Shown: positions 44,868-52,740 of the stretch, in pieces
How the letters are laid out: each line of letters begins with the position of its first letter
Position numbering within the stretch: the stretch's first letter is position 1
Source: Abditibacteriaceae bacterium
Lineage (GTDB): Bacteria > Armatimonadota > Abditibacteriia > Abditibacteriales > Abditibacteriaceae
Assembly: GCA_019239895.1 (NCBI GenBank)
Contig: JAFAZH010000031.1
Coordinates: forward strand, 1-64,000
Length of the DNA stretch: 64,000 nucleotides
Reading direction: 5' to 3'
Position numbers and translations under genes: made by a program
The notes under the pieces: generated by a model
Databases searched by the model: none
What the model was told of the DNA's origin: nothing
The model's input: the letters and a program-made list of their open reading frames with translations, nothing else

Positions 44868-44993
44868 AACCAAAGGCGCATAGATAGCAACGGATGCCGC
44901 ATTGCCAGCAACCAAAGGCGCGGGGACATCAACGGACGCCGCGTTGATAACAACCAAAGGCGCGTTGCCATTAACGCCGCTTGCGTTGATGTC
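44868..44993. repeat. Three 42-bp tandem repeats
   Basis: AACCAAAGGCGC recurs at 44868, 44910 and 44952, exactly 42 bp apart, each followed by a related segment (CAACGGATGCCGC, CAACGGACGCCGC, TTAACGCCGC). On the right follow two copies of TTGATGTCCCC about 21 bp apart (44986 and 45008). The cluster is preceded at 44826 by CCCGGAGGCTAAAGTCACG, similar to the word next to the palindrome at 7241. Confidence 0.85.
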
Positions 44994-45075
44994 CCCGCTT
45001 GCTCTATTGATGTCCCCTTGCTCTTGGTTGCTAACGGCACTGAGCCGCGAAGCAATCGCCGGGGTGGGTAGCACG

Positions 45076-45105
45076 TTGAGTTAACATATATTTATGCTGT
45101 ATCCT
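45076..45105 (+). promoter_or_regulatory. Possible promoter for the export block
   Basis: TTGAGT (45076-45081), 18-bp spacer, TATCCT (45100-45105), with ATATAC after it. If used, the transcript would begin near the ATG at 45113, favouring the later ATG at 45191 as the real start of the YjbH-like gene. Confidence 0.35.
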
Positions 45106-45112
45106 ATATACA

Positions 45113-48067
45113 ATGTCTAAAGAGTCTAGAATGTTTAGAATGCCAAATTATAATTCTCAACCCGCGCTTGGGTTAACCACAAGTTCCACAATGCAATTTA
45201 AGATGTCACTCAGCACTCTTTCGGTTTATTTTTCGTTAGCTGTTTTATGGCTGTGGCTTAATGCTATAGTCCCATGTAATGTGCTGGCTGCTCCTTTGCC
45301 GCACGCTACTATAGAAATAAGGGTGCCAGTTACTACAGTGGATGGGACTACGATTTCTTTGTTGGGCGGTTGGCACGATCAACTGAAGGTTGGTATGATC
45401 CTGAACCTCTTCAACACCGAGGATAAGATAATCGGCCAAATGCGTTTAGTAAGTGTTGAGCCTAATAGCGCCCGAGGAACTCTACTTACGCCGGGGCCAG
45501 CCGATGCAGTGCCTCTTGCACCAAGTTATGCCAGCACTCCCTATCCCCTCAGTATTACTGGAGTTGAAGGTAATATTGTCACTTTTCTCTTGCCACCAGG
45601 CAACCGGCAATTACACCCTGGCGACAAGCTCACTGTAGTTCGGCAGGGTGAGCCAATCGCCACCTTACAATTCCAATCTTATCGGCCAGTTTCTGCTTCC
45701 CTGCTGCAACTCAAGCCCGGCGAGTCGGTGCAGCCGGGGGATGTGGCATGGGCTTATAATGCCGAACTTACCTTTCCTACCGTCACGCCTGGCAGTAACC
45801 CGCCTCCTATTGCTCCCCTGACACCGAATAGCCCTATTCCACCCACCGGGGTGGGCACGGGAGGTTCCAGCACAGGTGCAGTGGGAACTGCCCCCACACT
45901 ATCTAACGGCTCACCAGCGGGGACAACCCTCCCACCGGGTACCATCTCTCCGCCAGCAACAGGCAGCATGACTCAGACCCCAAATGCTGTGACTACTGCC
46001 CCGCGCCTCTCTGCGCCTCATGAGACGGATGTTTTTGCCGTTAAAGAAGGGGGCAACTTGCCCAGGACGCGCATTGCCACACCGGTTGTCAGGGCCTCGG
46101 CTGGCACTACTCTTTCGCGCAGTGGTGCAACCGGGCTTATCCGTATGCCATCGGCCAATGTGACCGCCGATGGTCAAGTGCGCATTAGCAGTTTCAGTTA
46201 CAATAAAAGCCCCGATTTGAAGCGATTGGGCAACACCACCACTTATGCGACCAGCATCGGTTTCTTGCCGCACGTTGAAATCGGCGCAACGGTGGGCAAT
46301 GACCGCCAGGGCAGGGATATAACGGCAAACGTGAAGGTGCAGATTCTACCGGAAGCCTCTAATCGCCCTGCAGTGGCCGTGGGCGTGGCCGAACTCAAAA
46401 AGACACAGGGTAATGCCGGTAAAAAGGGGCCAGCCACGTTGTACGCCGCCGCCAGCAAAAATATACTACGTAATCGGCTTAACGTGACGGCTGGCGTGCA
46501 GCATCAAAGCGGCACGAAAATCAAGCCCTATGGCGGCGTTGAAGTCGGACTGGCCAAGCATGTGGCGGCGATCATCGAACACGATTCGCGCGATGTCAAT
46601 TATGGCGTGCGCGCCAATCTATGGCGCGACCGCGTGCAGGTGGGGGCGCAGCATCTCGAAGGCCGCTGGACTTCGATGGTGAGCCTCCAGGTGCTGCTGA
46701 ATAACCGTCATGGCTCGCCACCCACCGTTGAACTGCCCCGCCCTGGCCTACAACTCAGCAGCGACCAAGCTGTTCAGTCGGTTCAAAAACGGTTGATCTC
46801 ATTTGGCTTGGAAAATGTTACGGTGCGCGTGCTGCAATTGGCCGCCTCGCATCAGACAGGACCGGTTAACCCTTCCAGCGTGGGGAATGTGGCAGGGACA
46901 AGTTTAGAAGTTTCCTATGAAAATCGTAGCTTCCCACATAATGAAGTGGATGCTTTAGCCAATGTCTTGGCGACCGCTGCCGCTTACGCGCCTGCACCAG
47001 TAGATCGCCTAAGCATCGTTATCAAGCGTTCTGCCATTCCTATTATGCGGGTTTCCACTCCGTTGAACGATTATCTGGGCTTTATGGATGGTCATCTCAA
47101 TGAGAAAAATTTTAGCTCCAGCTTTCAAGCCCTTTATAAAGTAGACGCTGAACCGGTGGAACGGGTGTTAGCCGATAGCAGCAGAGGAGCCAGCAGTTAT
47201 GGCCATGCTGATGTGCTCTTGCGTCCGGGCCTCACGACATCATTGGCGACAGAAAATTATATTTTGGGCTTGGGTTTTAACTTGCAACCAGAACTTAATC
47301 TACCCATAACTCGGGGCGTAGGCTTGGATGCACGGGGTTTCATTCCCGTGGCTGGCCCGTTACGCGGTGCGCGCACAACCTATGATCGCTTAGCGCTTAA
47401 CTATGCCGCTAAACTCGGTAGTACATTAGTATCCCGTATTGCAGCAGGCCAGTTTCCAGCCAATCGCAATGGGGTGCTGGCAGAGGCTTTACTCACTCCA
47501 GAGAATAGTCGCCTCAGCCTGAGAACAGCAGTTGGGTTCTTGAAGCGCACCGATAACGAGGGCGACCAGAAGGCAACTTATCTCGGCGAAGCTCGCTACT
47601 ATCTGCCAGGTCTTGACCTCACAGCGCGTCTCTCAGGCGGTCGCTATCTGGAAGGCGATAAGGGCGTGACGGCTGAACTCTTGCGACGTTTCGGCGACAC
47701 TGAGGTGGGTTTTGAATTACGTGGCACCAATAGCGGGCGCGCTGGCTTGGTAAGGCTTGGCATTCCCTTAGGGCCTTCCTACTTATCGAGCCGACCTTCG
47801 ACGCTGCGGCTAAGACCCCCCGATTATTTTGATTATAGCCAGCGTAGCGGCATTACTTCGGGCAATAATTCCAACTTCGTTAGCGTTGCCAATGCCATCG
47901 GCAACGAGTTGGCAGTGGGAGGAGAAGCCTCGCAATCTTTGTTAGACCGCGATAAGCTTAACCGCCCTTATCTGCTCCATTCTTTATCCGATTTACGGCA
48001 GATCCGGCCCTTCGATAACGTAATAGAGACAGCCCCCGCACCAAGCGTTGAATTAAGTAATCATTAA
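45113..48067 (+). CDS. YjbH-domain exopolysaccharide outer-membrane protein
   Basis: This 984-residue exported protein has a signal peptide at about 27-60 (VLWLWLNAIVPCNVLAA); the true start may be ATG 45191 (residue 27). Residues about 62-210 form two similar beta-rich modules (VGMILNLF, LHPGDKLTVVRQGEPIATL, VQPGDVAWAY) resembling FlgT C-terminal-like domains. A Pro/Thr/Gly-rich linker follows (about 220-300). The rest is a YjbH-type barrel: GATGLIRMPSANVTADGQVR near 340, GVAELKKTQG, YILGLGFNLQPELNLPITRG, RISRIAAGQF-like strands. YjbH proteins sit in the outer membrane with capsule/EPS secretion genes. It heads the export block. Confidence 0.82.
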   Translation: MSKESRMFRMPNYNSQPALGLTTSSTMQFKMSLSTLSVYFSLAVLWLWLNAIVPCNVLAAPLPHATIEIRVPVTTVDGTTISLLGGWHDQLKVGMILNLFNTEDKIIGQMRLVSVEPNSARGTLLTPGPADAVPLAPSYASTPYPLSITGVEGNIVTFLLPPGNRQLHPGDKLTVVRQGEPIATLQFQSYRPVSASLLQLKPGESVQPGDVAWAYNAELTFPTVTPGSNPPPIAPLTPNSPIPPTGVGTGGSSTGAVGTAPTLSNGSPAGTTLPPGTISPPATGSMTQTPNAVTTAPRLSAPHETDVFAVKEGGNLPRTRIATPVVRASAGTTLSRSGATGLIRMPSANVTADGQVRISSFSYNKSPDLKRLGNTTTYATSIGFLPHVEIGATVGNDRQGRDITANVKVQILPEASNRPAVAVGVAELKKTQGNAGKKGPATLYAAASKNILRNRLNVTAGVQHQSGTKIKPYGGVEVGLAKHVAAIIEHDSRDVNYGVRANLWRDRVQVGAQHLEGRWTSMVSLQVLLNNRHGSPPTVELPRPGLQLSSDQAVQSVQKRLISFGLENVTVRVLQLAASHQTGPVNPSSVGNVAGTSLEVSYENRSFPHNEVDALANVLATAAAYAPAPVDRLSIVIKRSAIPIMRVSTPLNDYLGFMDGHLNEKNFSSSFQALYKVDAEPVERVLADSSRGASSYGHADVLLRPGLTTSLATENYILGLGFNLQPELNLPITRGVGLDARGFIPVAGPLRGARTTYDRLALNYAAKLGSTLVSRIAAGQFPANRNGVLAEALLTPENSRLSLRTAVGFLKRTDNEGDQKATYLGEARYYLPGLDLTARLSGGRYLEGDKGVTAELLRRFGDTEVGFELRGTNSGRAGLVRLGIPLGPSYLSSRPSTLRLRPPDYFDYSQRSGITSGNNSNFVSVANAIGNELAVGGEASQSLLDRDKLNRPYLLHSLSDLRQIRPFDNVIETAPAPSVELSNH

Positions 48068-48082
48068 AGTTGACAATAGAGG

Positions 48083-48111
48083 TTGAATTTGGTTGACATA
48101 TCATGCATAAT
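48083..48111 (+). promoter_or_regulatory. Promoter upstream of Tat lipoprotein gene
   Basis: TTGAAT (48083-48088), 17-bp spacer, CATAAT (48106-48111), about 110 bp before the start codon at 48220. It lies in the 152-bp gap after the YjbH-like gene, so the downstream genes may have their own promoter. Confidence 0.5.
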
Positions 48112-48219
48112 AGAACCGATGCGCCGTGGGCGGGTAAACGCGGTGCCATTAAGCCATAAGTGGATGGTATTTCAACAAGGTATATTAGTCGTTAGCCAGA
48201 CACCATAAGGAGAGATTAT

Positions 48220-49305
48220 ATGCAGAAAGAGGTACAGGCCACACGTAGAAAGTTTTTGACAAGATTGACCATGCTGGCGAGCGGGGCCATTGCCCTCGGC
48301 TCGGCCAGTGGCTTTCTGGCTGGTTGCGGCGGCGGCGGCACCGGGACGGGGATTCGTCCACCTAGTGGCGGTGGTGGCGGCACAACCCCGGGACTACCAC
48401 CCCTGGCCAACATCATACCCTTAACGGGGCAACAAGCAGCGTCCGCATTTCAGAATCAGTTTGGTGTTCCAGACACGCTGGGCACCCAAGTCGGTACTCC
48501 CATCCAAAACGTGGCGCAACGATTGGCGGCTGCTCTAACTCTGGATACTTTAATCATACCGAAGTTCACGCTTGGCCCCGATGGAGCCCCCACTGGCGTT
48601 ACGCTACGCACCGCTAAACAGGCAGGTTTCACCCAGGCGACCCTGAACACTTACATCCAGACTTTGATCAATGCCAAGGAAACGGTTGTTCAAACGGATG
48701 CGGCTGGCAATCAGAAGTTCGTTTCGCTCCCTGTCGTTAGAGTCGGAGACCGTATCTTCAATGCCACCTTGAAGGTCGGTAATCAGACTTTCACTTCTCC
48801 TGTCTTCCAGCACGCGGATGGCACGTTTGGCTTTAATTCTGTGCTGTTTGTTGTTCCAGGTGCTTCTGAAGTGCGCCAGGTGCCAAGCACCCAGGCTCAA
48901 ACCGATAATCTCCCCAACAGCGGGCGTGTGACGAGTGTTATTGTCAACCGGAATCCGTATGACGGGCATGTGCATTACGAGTTTACTCTGGCAGCAACAG
49001 CCGGATTCGATGCCCAAACTGGTGATGTTACGTTGTCAAATGCCCAAGCCGTCGTGGATCTATTAGGCCCCTTCATTAAGGTGCTTAGTGGCCCAACGGC
49101 ACCCACCGTTACCCAGGTTGCCGCCAGTATTGCGGTGCGAGATCCCAAGAAGTGTCGGGATGCAGAGAGCGATGCTGTCTTTACCTGTGACGAAGATGGT
49201 AATCCGAGCACAAGAGATGATGACCCTTGGACGAAAGAAGAAAAGAACAGACTGAAGGTCTGCGGTAAGTCCAAGACTGGTAGCCCCGGTGGCACTACTG
49301 GTTAG
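48220..49305 (+). CDS. Tat-exported lipoprotein of unknown function
   Basis: This 361-residue protein has an N-terminus with the Tat-like motif TRRKFLTRL and a lipobox at GFLAGC, followed by a glycine-rich spacer (CGGGGTGTGIRPPSGGGGG). The body has beta-rich segments (LPVVRVGDRIFNATLKVG, TFGFNSVLFVVPGASEV, YDGHVHYEFTLAAT) and a charged, Cys-containing tail (DPKKCRDAESDAVFTCDEDG). No family was recognised. The ribosome binding site AAGGAGAG is well placed. It sits between YjbH and CpsB genes, so a role in EPS secretion or surface attachment is inferred from context only. Confidence 0.8.
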   Translation: MQKEVQATRRKFLTRLTMLASGAIALGSASGFLAGCGGGGTGTGIRPPSGGGGGTTPGLPPLANIIPLTGQQAASAFQNQFGVPDTLGTQVGTPIQNVAQRLAAALTLDTLIIPKFTLGPDGAPTGVTLRTAKQAGFTQATLNTYIQTLINAKETVVQTDAAGNQKFVSLPVVRVGDRIFNATLKVGNQTFTSPVFQHADGTFGFNSVLFVVPGASEVRQVPSTQAQTDNLPNSGRVTSVIVNRNPYDGHVHYEFTLAATAGFDAQTGDVTLSNAQAVVDLLGPFIKVLSGPTAPTVTQVAASIAVRDPKKCRDAESDAVFTCDEDGNPSTRDDDPWTKEEKNRLKVCGKSKTGSPGGTTG

Positions 49306-49362
49306 TCGCTAATTTGCTCTTCCAACACTGTAGTCAACGGGCCACATAATTTGCAGCGTTGC

Positions 49363-49398
49363 AATAGAAAAGAGTCGAGCAATCGGCTCTTTTCTATT
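49363..49398 (+). terminator. Hairpin terminator after Tat lipoprotein gene
   Basis: 16-bp stem AATAGAAAAGAGTCGA (49363-49378) with 49383-49398, one G-T pair, TTTTCTATTG at the end. It would end transcription 58 bp after the stop. Confidence 0.7.
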
Positions 49399-49472
49399 GT
49401 ACAGCCACTTAATATCACTGGTTGAATCCGCTTCAAAACAGTAAGCAACCCCGTCCCTCCCCAAATCGTATA

Positions 49473-50351
49473 ATGGAGGGATTCTCAAGCACCAATCGCC
49501 GTATGCCAGAGCATGATCGCCATTTCATGGATTCAACCGAAAAGAGCTTACTGCCTGAAGCCGATTTGCACTGTCATTTACTTCCGGCTTGGGACGATGG
49601 GCCACGTACCTTAGAAGAATCTCTTCAGATGGCAACCAAAGCCGTTGCGTCCGGTCTTAAAGCCATCTTAGTCACACCTCATGTAGGGCGGCCATTAAGT
49701 TCTGTTGTGGAACGTCCTGGACGCGATATTCCAGCAGCGACGGCTCATCTGGAACAGGAGATGCGCTCGCATGGCATTGACATTACCCTGATAGCAGGAG
49801 CCGAGCTTACACTAACTTCCCCCGATTTAGCGAAGCAGATCACTCAGGAGCCGTGGTTGACAGTCGGGGGCCAAGGCCGCTATGTCTTGGTTGAATCCAC
49901 CTTTGGTTGTTGGCCGCGCTACGCCGATCAACTACTCTACGAGATTTCTTTGACCGGGAATACCCCCATCATCGCTCATCCTGAGCGATTGCCAGATGTG
50001 CAGAAGGATATTAACACTTTGCGTAATGTCGTGGAGCGGGGAGCATTGCTCCAGCTTACAGCGCGCAGCCTGATGGGGGCCGATGATCGCAGGACCAAGC
50101 AATGTAGTTATGACTTGCTTGAGGCTGGTATGGTGGGCCTGATCGCCTCCGATGCCCATTCTATGAAAAGTGTATTACCCGCTGAAGTCACGTCATTAGT
50201 CCAAAAGGCAACAGGAGATACAATAGCCCAGCGCATTTTAATAGATAATCCACGAGCTGTATTGAATGGTGAGTCAATATCTCCCTTACTCATCGAATCT
50301 GGGGGAACAAAAAGCCGTAAGTTGTGGTCTTTAAAACGGCTCTGGACGTAG
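49473..50351 (+). CDS. CpsB/CapC-family tyrosine-protein phosphatase (PHP)
   Basis: This metal-dependent PHP-type phosphatase of about 292 residues dephosphorylates tyrosine kinases of capsule systems. Metal motifs are all present: DLHCHLLPAWDDGP, VTPHVGRP, HPERLPD and ASDAHSMKS. Start choice is uncertain: ATG at 49473, 49503 or 49529 are possible, and a TTG at 49422 is also open; the catalytic domain begins only near 49554. Its probable substrate is the Wzc-like kinase at 52741, whose C-terminus is tyrosine-rich. Confidence 0.9.
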   Translation: MEGFSSTNRRMPEHDRHFMDSTEKSLLPEADLHCHLLPAWDDGPRTLEESLQMATKAVASGLKAILVTPHVGRPLSSVVERPGRDIPAATAHLEQEMRSHGIDITLIAGAELTLTSPDLAKQITQEPWLTVGGQGRYVLVESTFGCWPRYADQLLYEISLTGNTPIIAHPERLPDVQKDINTLRNVVERGALLQLTARSLMGADDRRTKQCSYDLLEAGMVGLIASDAHSMKSVLPAEVTSLVQKATGDTIAQRILIDNPRAVLNGESISPLLIESGGTKSRKLWSLKRLWT

Positions 50352-50472
50352 GAAAAGACGATCCAAACCACGGTTATTTAAATAAGTGGCTAATTAGGGT
50401 ATACTTGTTAGTCCGTGCTCAGTTTGCCTTGCTTCCTGAGTCACGTCGTTCCAATTTGTTTCTAGAGGTTGT

Positions 50473-52422
50473 ATGCAGGTTTCTCGCGTTAAACAAACTC
50501 CCTATTTCTATCTTATGGTTTGTCATGGCCTAGCCATGCTTTTGGCCTGTGTCATTTTTTTCCCAGCAGCCAGTGTTGCTCAGACACAAAATTACCAACT
50601 GGGGCCGGGGGATGTCCTAACGGTTATTGTGCTGCGGCACCCGGAAATGAGTGCAGAACAAGTAACAGTGACTTCCAATGGTGGGATTTATGTGCCAGTG
50701 GCAGGCAGGGTACAGGTGACAGGCAAAACGGTTGAGCAAGTGGCCAACCAGATCACTACCTTGTTGCGGGTTAGACTGGTGCGGCCTGAAGTGACAGTGA
50801 CGCTGCGTGAGGCGCGGCCTCGGCAAGTCTTCGTTTTAGGAGCCGTAGCTAAACCAGGCGTCTATGCTTTTCAACCCGGCTGGCGGGTTTCAGAAGTCTT
50901 GGCCATATCCGGGGGCTTAATTGCTCGCCCTGAGCTAACCGAAGCCATTTTGAGTCGTGCCAATCGTAATCCTATCCCCCTCAATTTAGCGGCTATTCTC
51001 ACTAATAGCAATCAGCCAGAAAATGTAGCCCTTCAGCCTGGTGACACTGTGCGGTTTACCGTGCGCTCACTTTCTATCACTGTCACAGGCCAAGTTATTA
51101 AGTCGGGCACCTACGATGTGCCCCCTGGCACTGGGGTGGTCGAAGCATTAGCCATCGCGGGCGGCGCTGCCCCGAAAGCGGCGTTGTCCAAAGTGACGGT
51201 TAAACATCTGGATGGCAGTGTCGTGCCGGTTGACCTTTATAAGGTCATGGTATTAGGTCAGCAGGCGGGCGATCTTGCTCTGCAAGCCGGTGATATGGTG
51301 ACAGTTCCAGAATCTCAAGCTAGGATTTCTGTGATTGGAGCCGTGCAAAAGGCGGGTTACTATGACATCCCGGATGGCACCACCATGCGAGTAGCGGATG
51401 CTTTAACTGCGGCGGGAGGCCCCACACCTCAAGCCTCCCTCACGCGGGCCAGTATCAGACACGCTGACGGTTCAGCAGAGCCAGTGGACTTATATAAAAT
51501 CCTCGTCCGTGGGGACGGAGCAGGTAATGTCCAACTGGCCCCAGGCGATATTGTCTCGGTGCCAGAATCTAAAGGCGTAACTGTTTTAGGGGCAGTGACT
51601 AAGCCGGGCACTTTAAATGTAGAACAAGGCGCATCGCCCCATCTCGCTGACATCCTCGCTCAAGCCGGAGGACTGAACATCAAACCAGAAGCAGCCCATA
51701 TTACGATCACCCGAACAATTGCCAATGGGCAATCAAAAACCGTAGATGTTGATCCTGTCGCTTTGTTAGAGCAACGTGATCCGAGGCAGAATGAATCTGT
51801 GCAGGAAGGCGATCTTATTACCGTCTCAACGGCTAAGTCTAACGTCGTTTTTATCAGTGGCGAAGTAAAAACACCCGGCATGTATGAGCTAAAAGAGGGC
51901 GACAGTGTGCCAGAGTTAATCGCCCGCGCGGGAGGCCCCACACCTCAAGCCTCATTGGCGCACATTAACGTGGTGGAACGCGATGGCACCACCCAAATTG
52001 TTAATGCTCTTATGAACAATGGGCAAAAGCCCAATTTACCACTTCAAGAGGGTGACTATGTGGTAGTGCCCAAGAATACAGCGCGGGTACTGGTTATGAA
52101 TGCGGTCAACCAACCCGGCTATGTCGCCATTCCTGAGAATGGAAAGCTGACTTTAGGTGAAGCCTTGATTGCAACTGGTGGCCCTAAAGACCGCGCTAAG
52201 CTTCATCAAGTTGCTGTGATGCGCCAAAGCCCCACTGGTATTGATCAGCGCGTTGTCTCTTTAGATAAAGTGTATAATGGTCAGATGGCAGTCAATATCA
52301 CGCTTCAAGATGGGGATGTAGTCTATGTGCCCCAGGGCAATCAAAGTGGTTCATCGCTGAGTGCAATTACCAGTGTCCTCGGCACCTTAGGGATATTTGG
52401 CTCCCTATTTCGGCACAATTAA
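50473..52422 (+). CDS. Polysaccharide export protein with multiple SLBB domains
   Basis: This 649-residue Wza-like exporter component has a signal peptide (MLLACVIFFPAASVAQ), a Poly_export domain (NYQLGPGDVLTVIVLRHPEM, VPVAGRVQVTGKTVEQVA), then about six or seven SLBB repeats recognisable by alternating VxxxGxVxxPGxY and LQxGDxVxVP motifs: VLGAVAKPGVYAF, VTGQVIKSGTYDV, VIGAVQKAGYYDI, VLGAVTKPGTLNV, ISGEVKTPGMYEL, VMNAVNQPGYVAI. Family members form the periplasmic/outer-membrane channel for capsule polysaccharide. The ribosome binding site AGAGG is just before the ATG. More SLBB copies than in E. coli Wza. Confidence 0.93.
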   Translation: MQVSRVKQTPYFYLMVCHGLAMLLACVIFFPAASVAQTQNYQLGPGDVLTVIVLRHPEMSAEQVTVTSNGGIYVPVAGRVQVTGKTVEQVANQITTLLRVRLVRPEVTVTLREARPRQVFVLGAVAKPGVYAFQPGWRVSEVLAISGGLIARPELTEAILSRANRNPIPLNLAAILTNSNQPENVALQPGDTVRFTVRSLSITVTGQVIKSGTYDVPPGTGVVEALAIAGGAAPKAALSKVTVKHLDGSVVPVDLYKVMVLGQQAGDLALQAGDMVTVPESQARISVIGAVQKAGYYDIPDGTTMRVADALTAAGGPTPQASLTRASIRHADGSAEPVDLYKILVRGDGAGNVQLAPGDIVSVPESKGVTVLGAVTKPGTLNVEQGASPHLADILAQAGGLNIKPEAAHITITRTIANGQSKTVDVDPVALLEQRDPRQNESVQEGDLITVSTAKSNVVFISGEVKTPGMYELKEGDSVPELIARAGGPTPQASLAHINVVERDGTTQIVNALMNNGQKPNLPLQEGDYVVVPKNTARVLVMNAVNQPGYVAIPENGKLTLGEALIATGGPKDRAKLHQVAVMRQSPTGIDQRVVSLDKVYNGQMAVNITLQDGDVVYVPQGNQSGSSLSAITSVLGTLGIFGSLFRHN

Positions 52423-52740
52423 GTTTATAATGGTTCTTGCCAGACCAGATAGCAAAGACAATTTCCATCCTATTAGAACGAGCCAAGGCCAATTTTGTTA
52501 GCTGAAGTAATTGCTGGCACACCTTTGTGTGGTATGCTATAAATCTTACTAAAACATTGGAATCAACCTTCCTTTCTCATATCGGCTTACCCTATCATAG
52601 TAAGCCGATATGAGTTAAACTGAATAGGCAAGTAACGTCATTCATCAAACTGTTATTTAACTTGCCCCGGCACATCATTTTGCTTACGTTCTTGTCAATC
52701 GAATTGGACTCCCAGGCAGAGTCCGCCTTTCATCATCTCC
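52423..52740 (+). promoter_or_regulatory. Leader region of the Wzc-like gene
   Basis: This 318-bp gap has a promoter-like pair TTGCTG (52511-52516), 16 bp, TATGCT (52533-52538) preceded by TGTGTGG (extended -10). Downstream in the leader is a perfect hairpin (52576-52614). No open frame is supported. The arrangement points to separate control of the kinase-dehydratase genes from the export genes. Confidence 0.5.
52576..52614 (+). other. Perfect leader hairpin before the Wzc-like gene
   Basis: Arms CTCATATCGGCTTAC (52576-52590) and its complement (52600-52614) with a 9-nt loop. It follows the promoter-like site by about 40 bp and lacks a T-run on the plus strand, so it is more likely a leader structure or operator than a simple terminator. 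Confidence 0.6.

Larger units (their letters stand above)
44590..45112. other. Divergent region between GDP-sugar and export blocks
   Basis: 523 bp without a supported gene. It separates the two polysaccharide blocks and should hold promoters for both. The main content is a tandem-repeat segment (44826-45057). A weak promoter-like pair for the right-hand block is listed separately; none was found for the left. Confidence 0.55.

Noticed and set aside
44868..44993. CRISPR array
   Set aside because: Three 42-bp units have no separation into constant repeats and unique spacers, and no cas genes are nearby.
44841..45074. 77-codon minus-strand frame with repeated NAASV-type peptide
   Set aside because: Its repetitiveness comes directly from the 42-bp DNA repeat and no ribosome binding site is seen; kept as a DNA repeat and not called as a gene.
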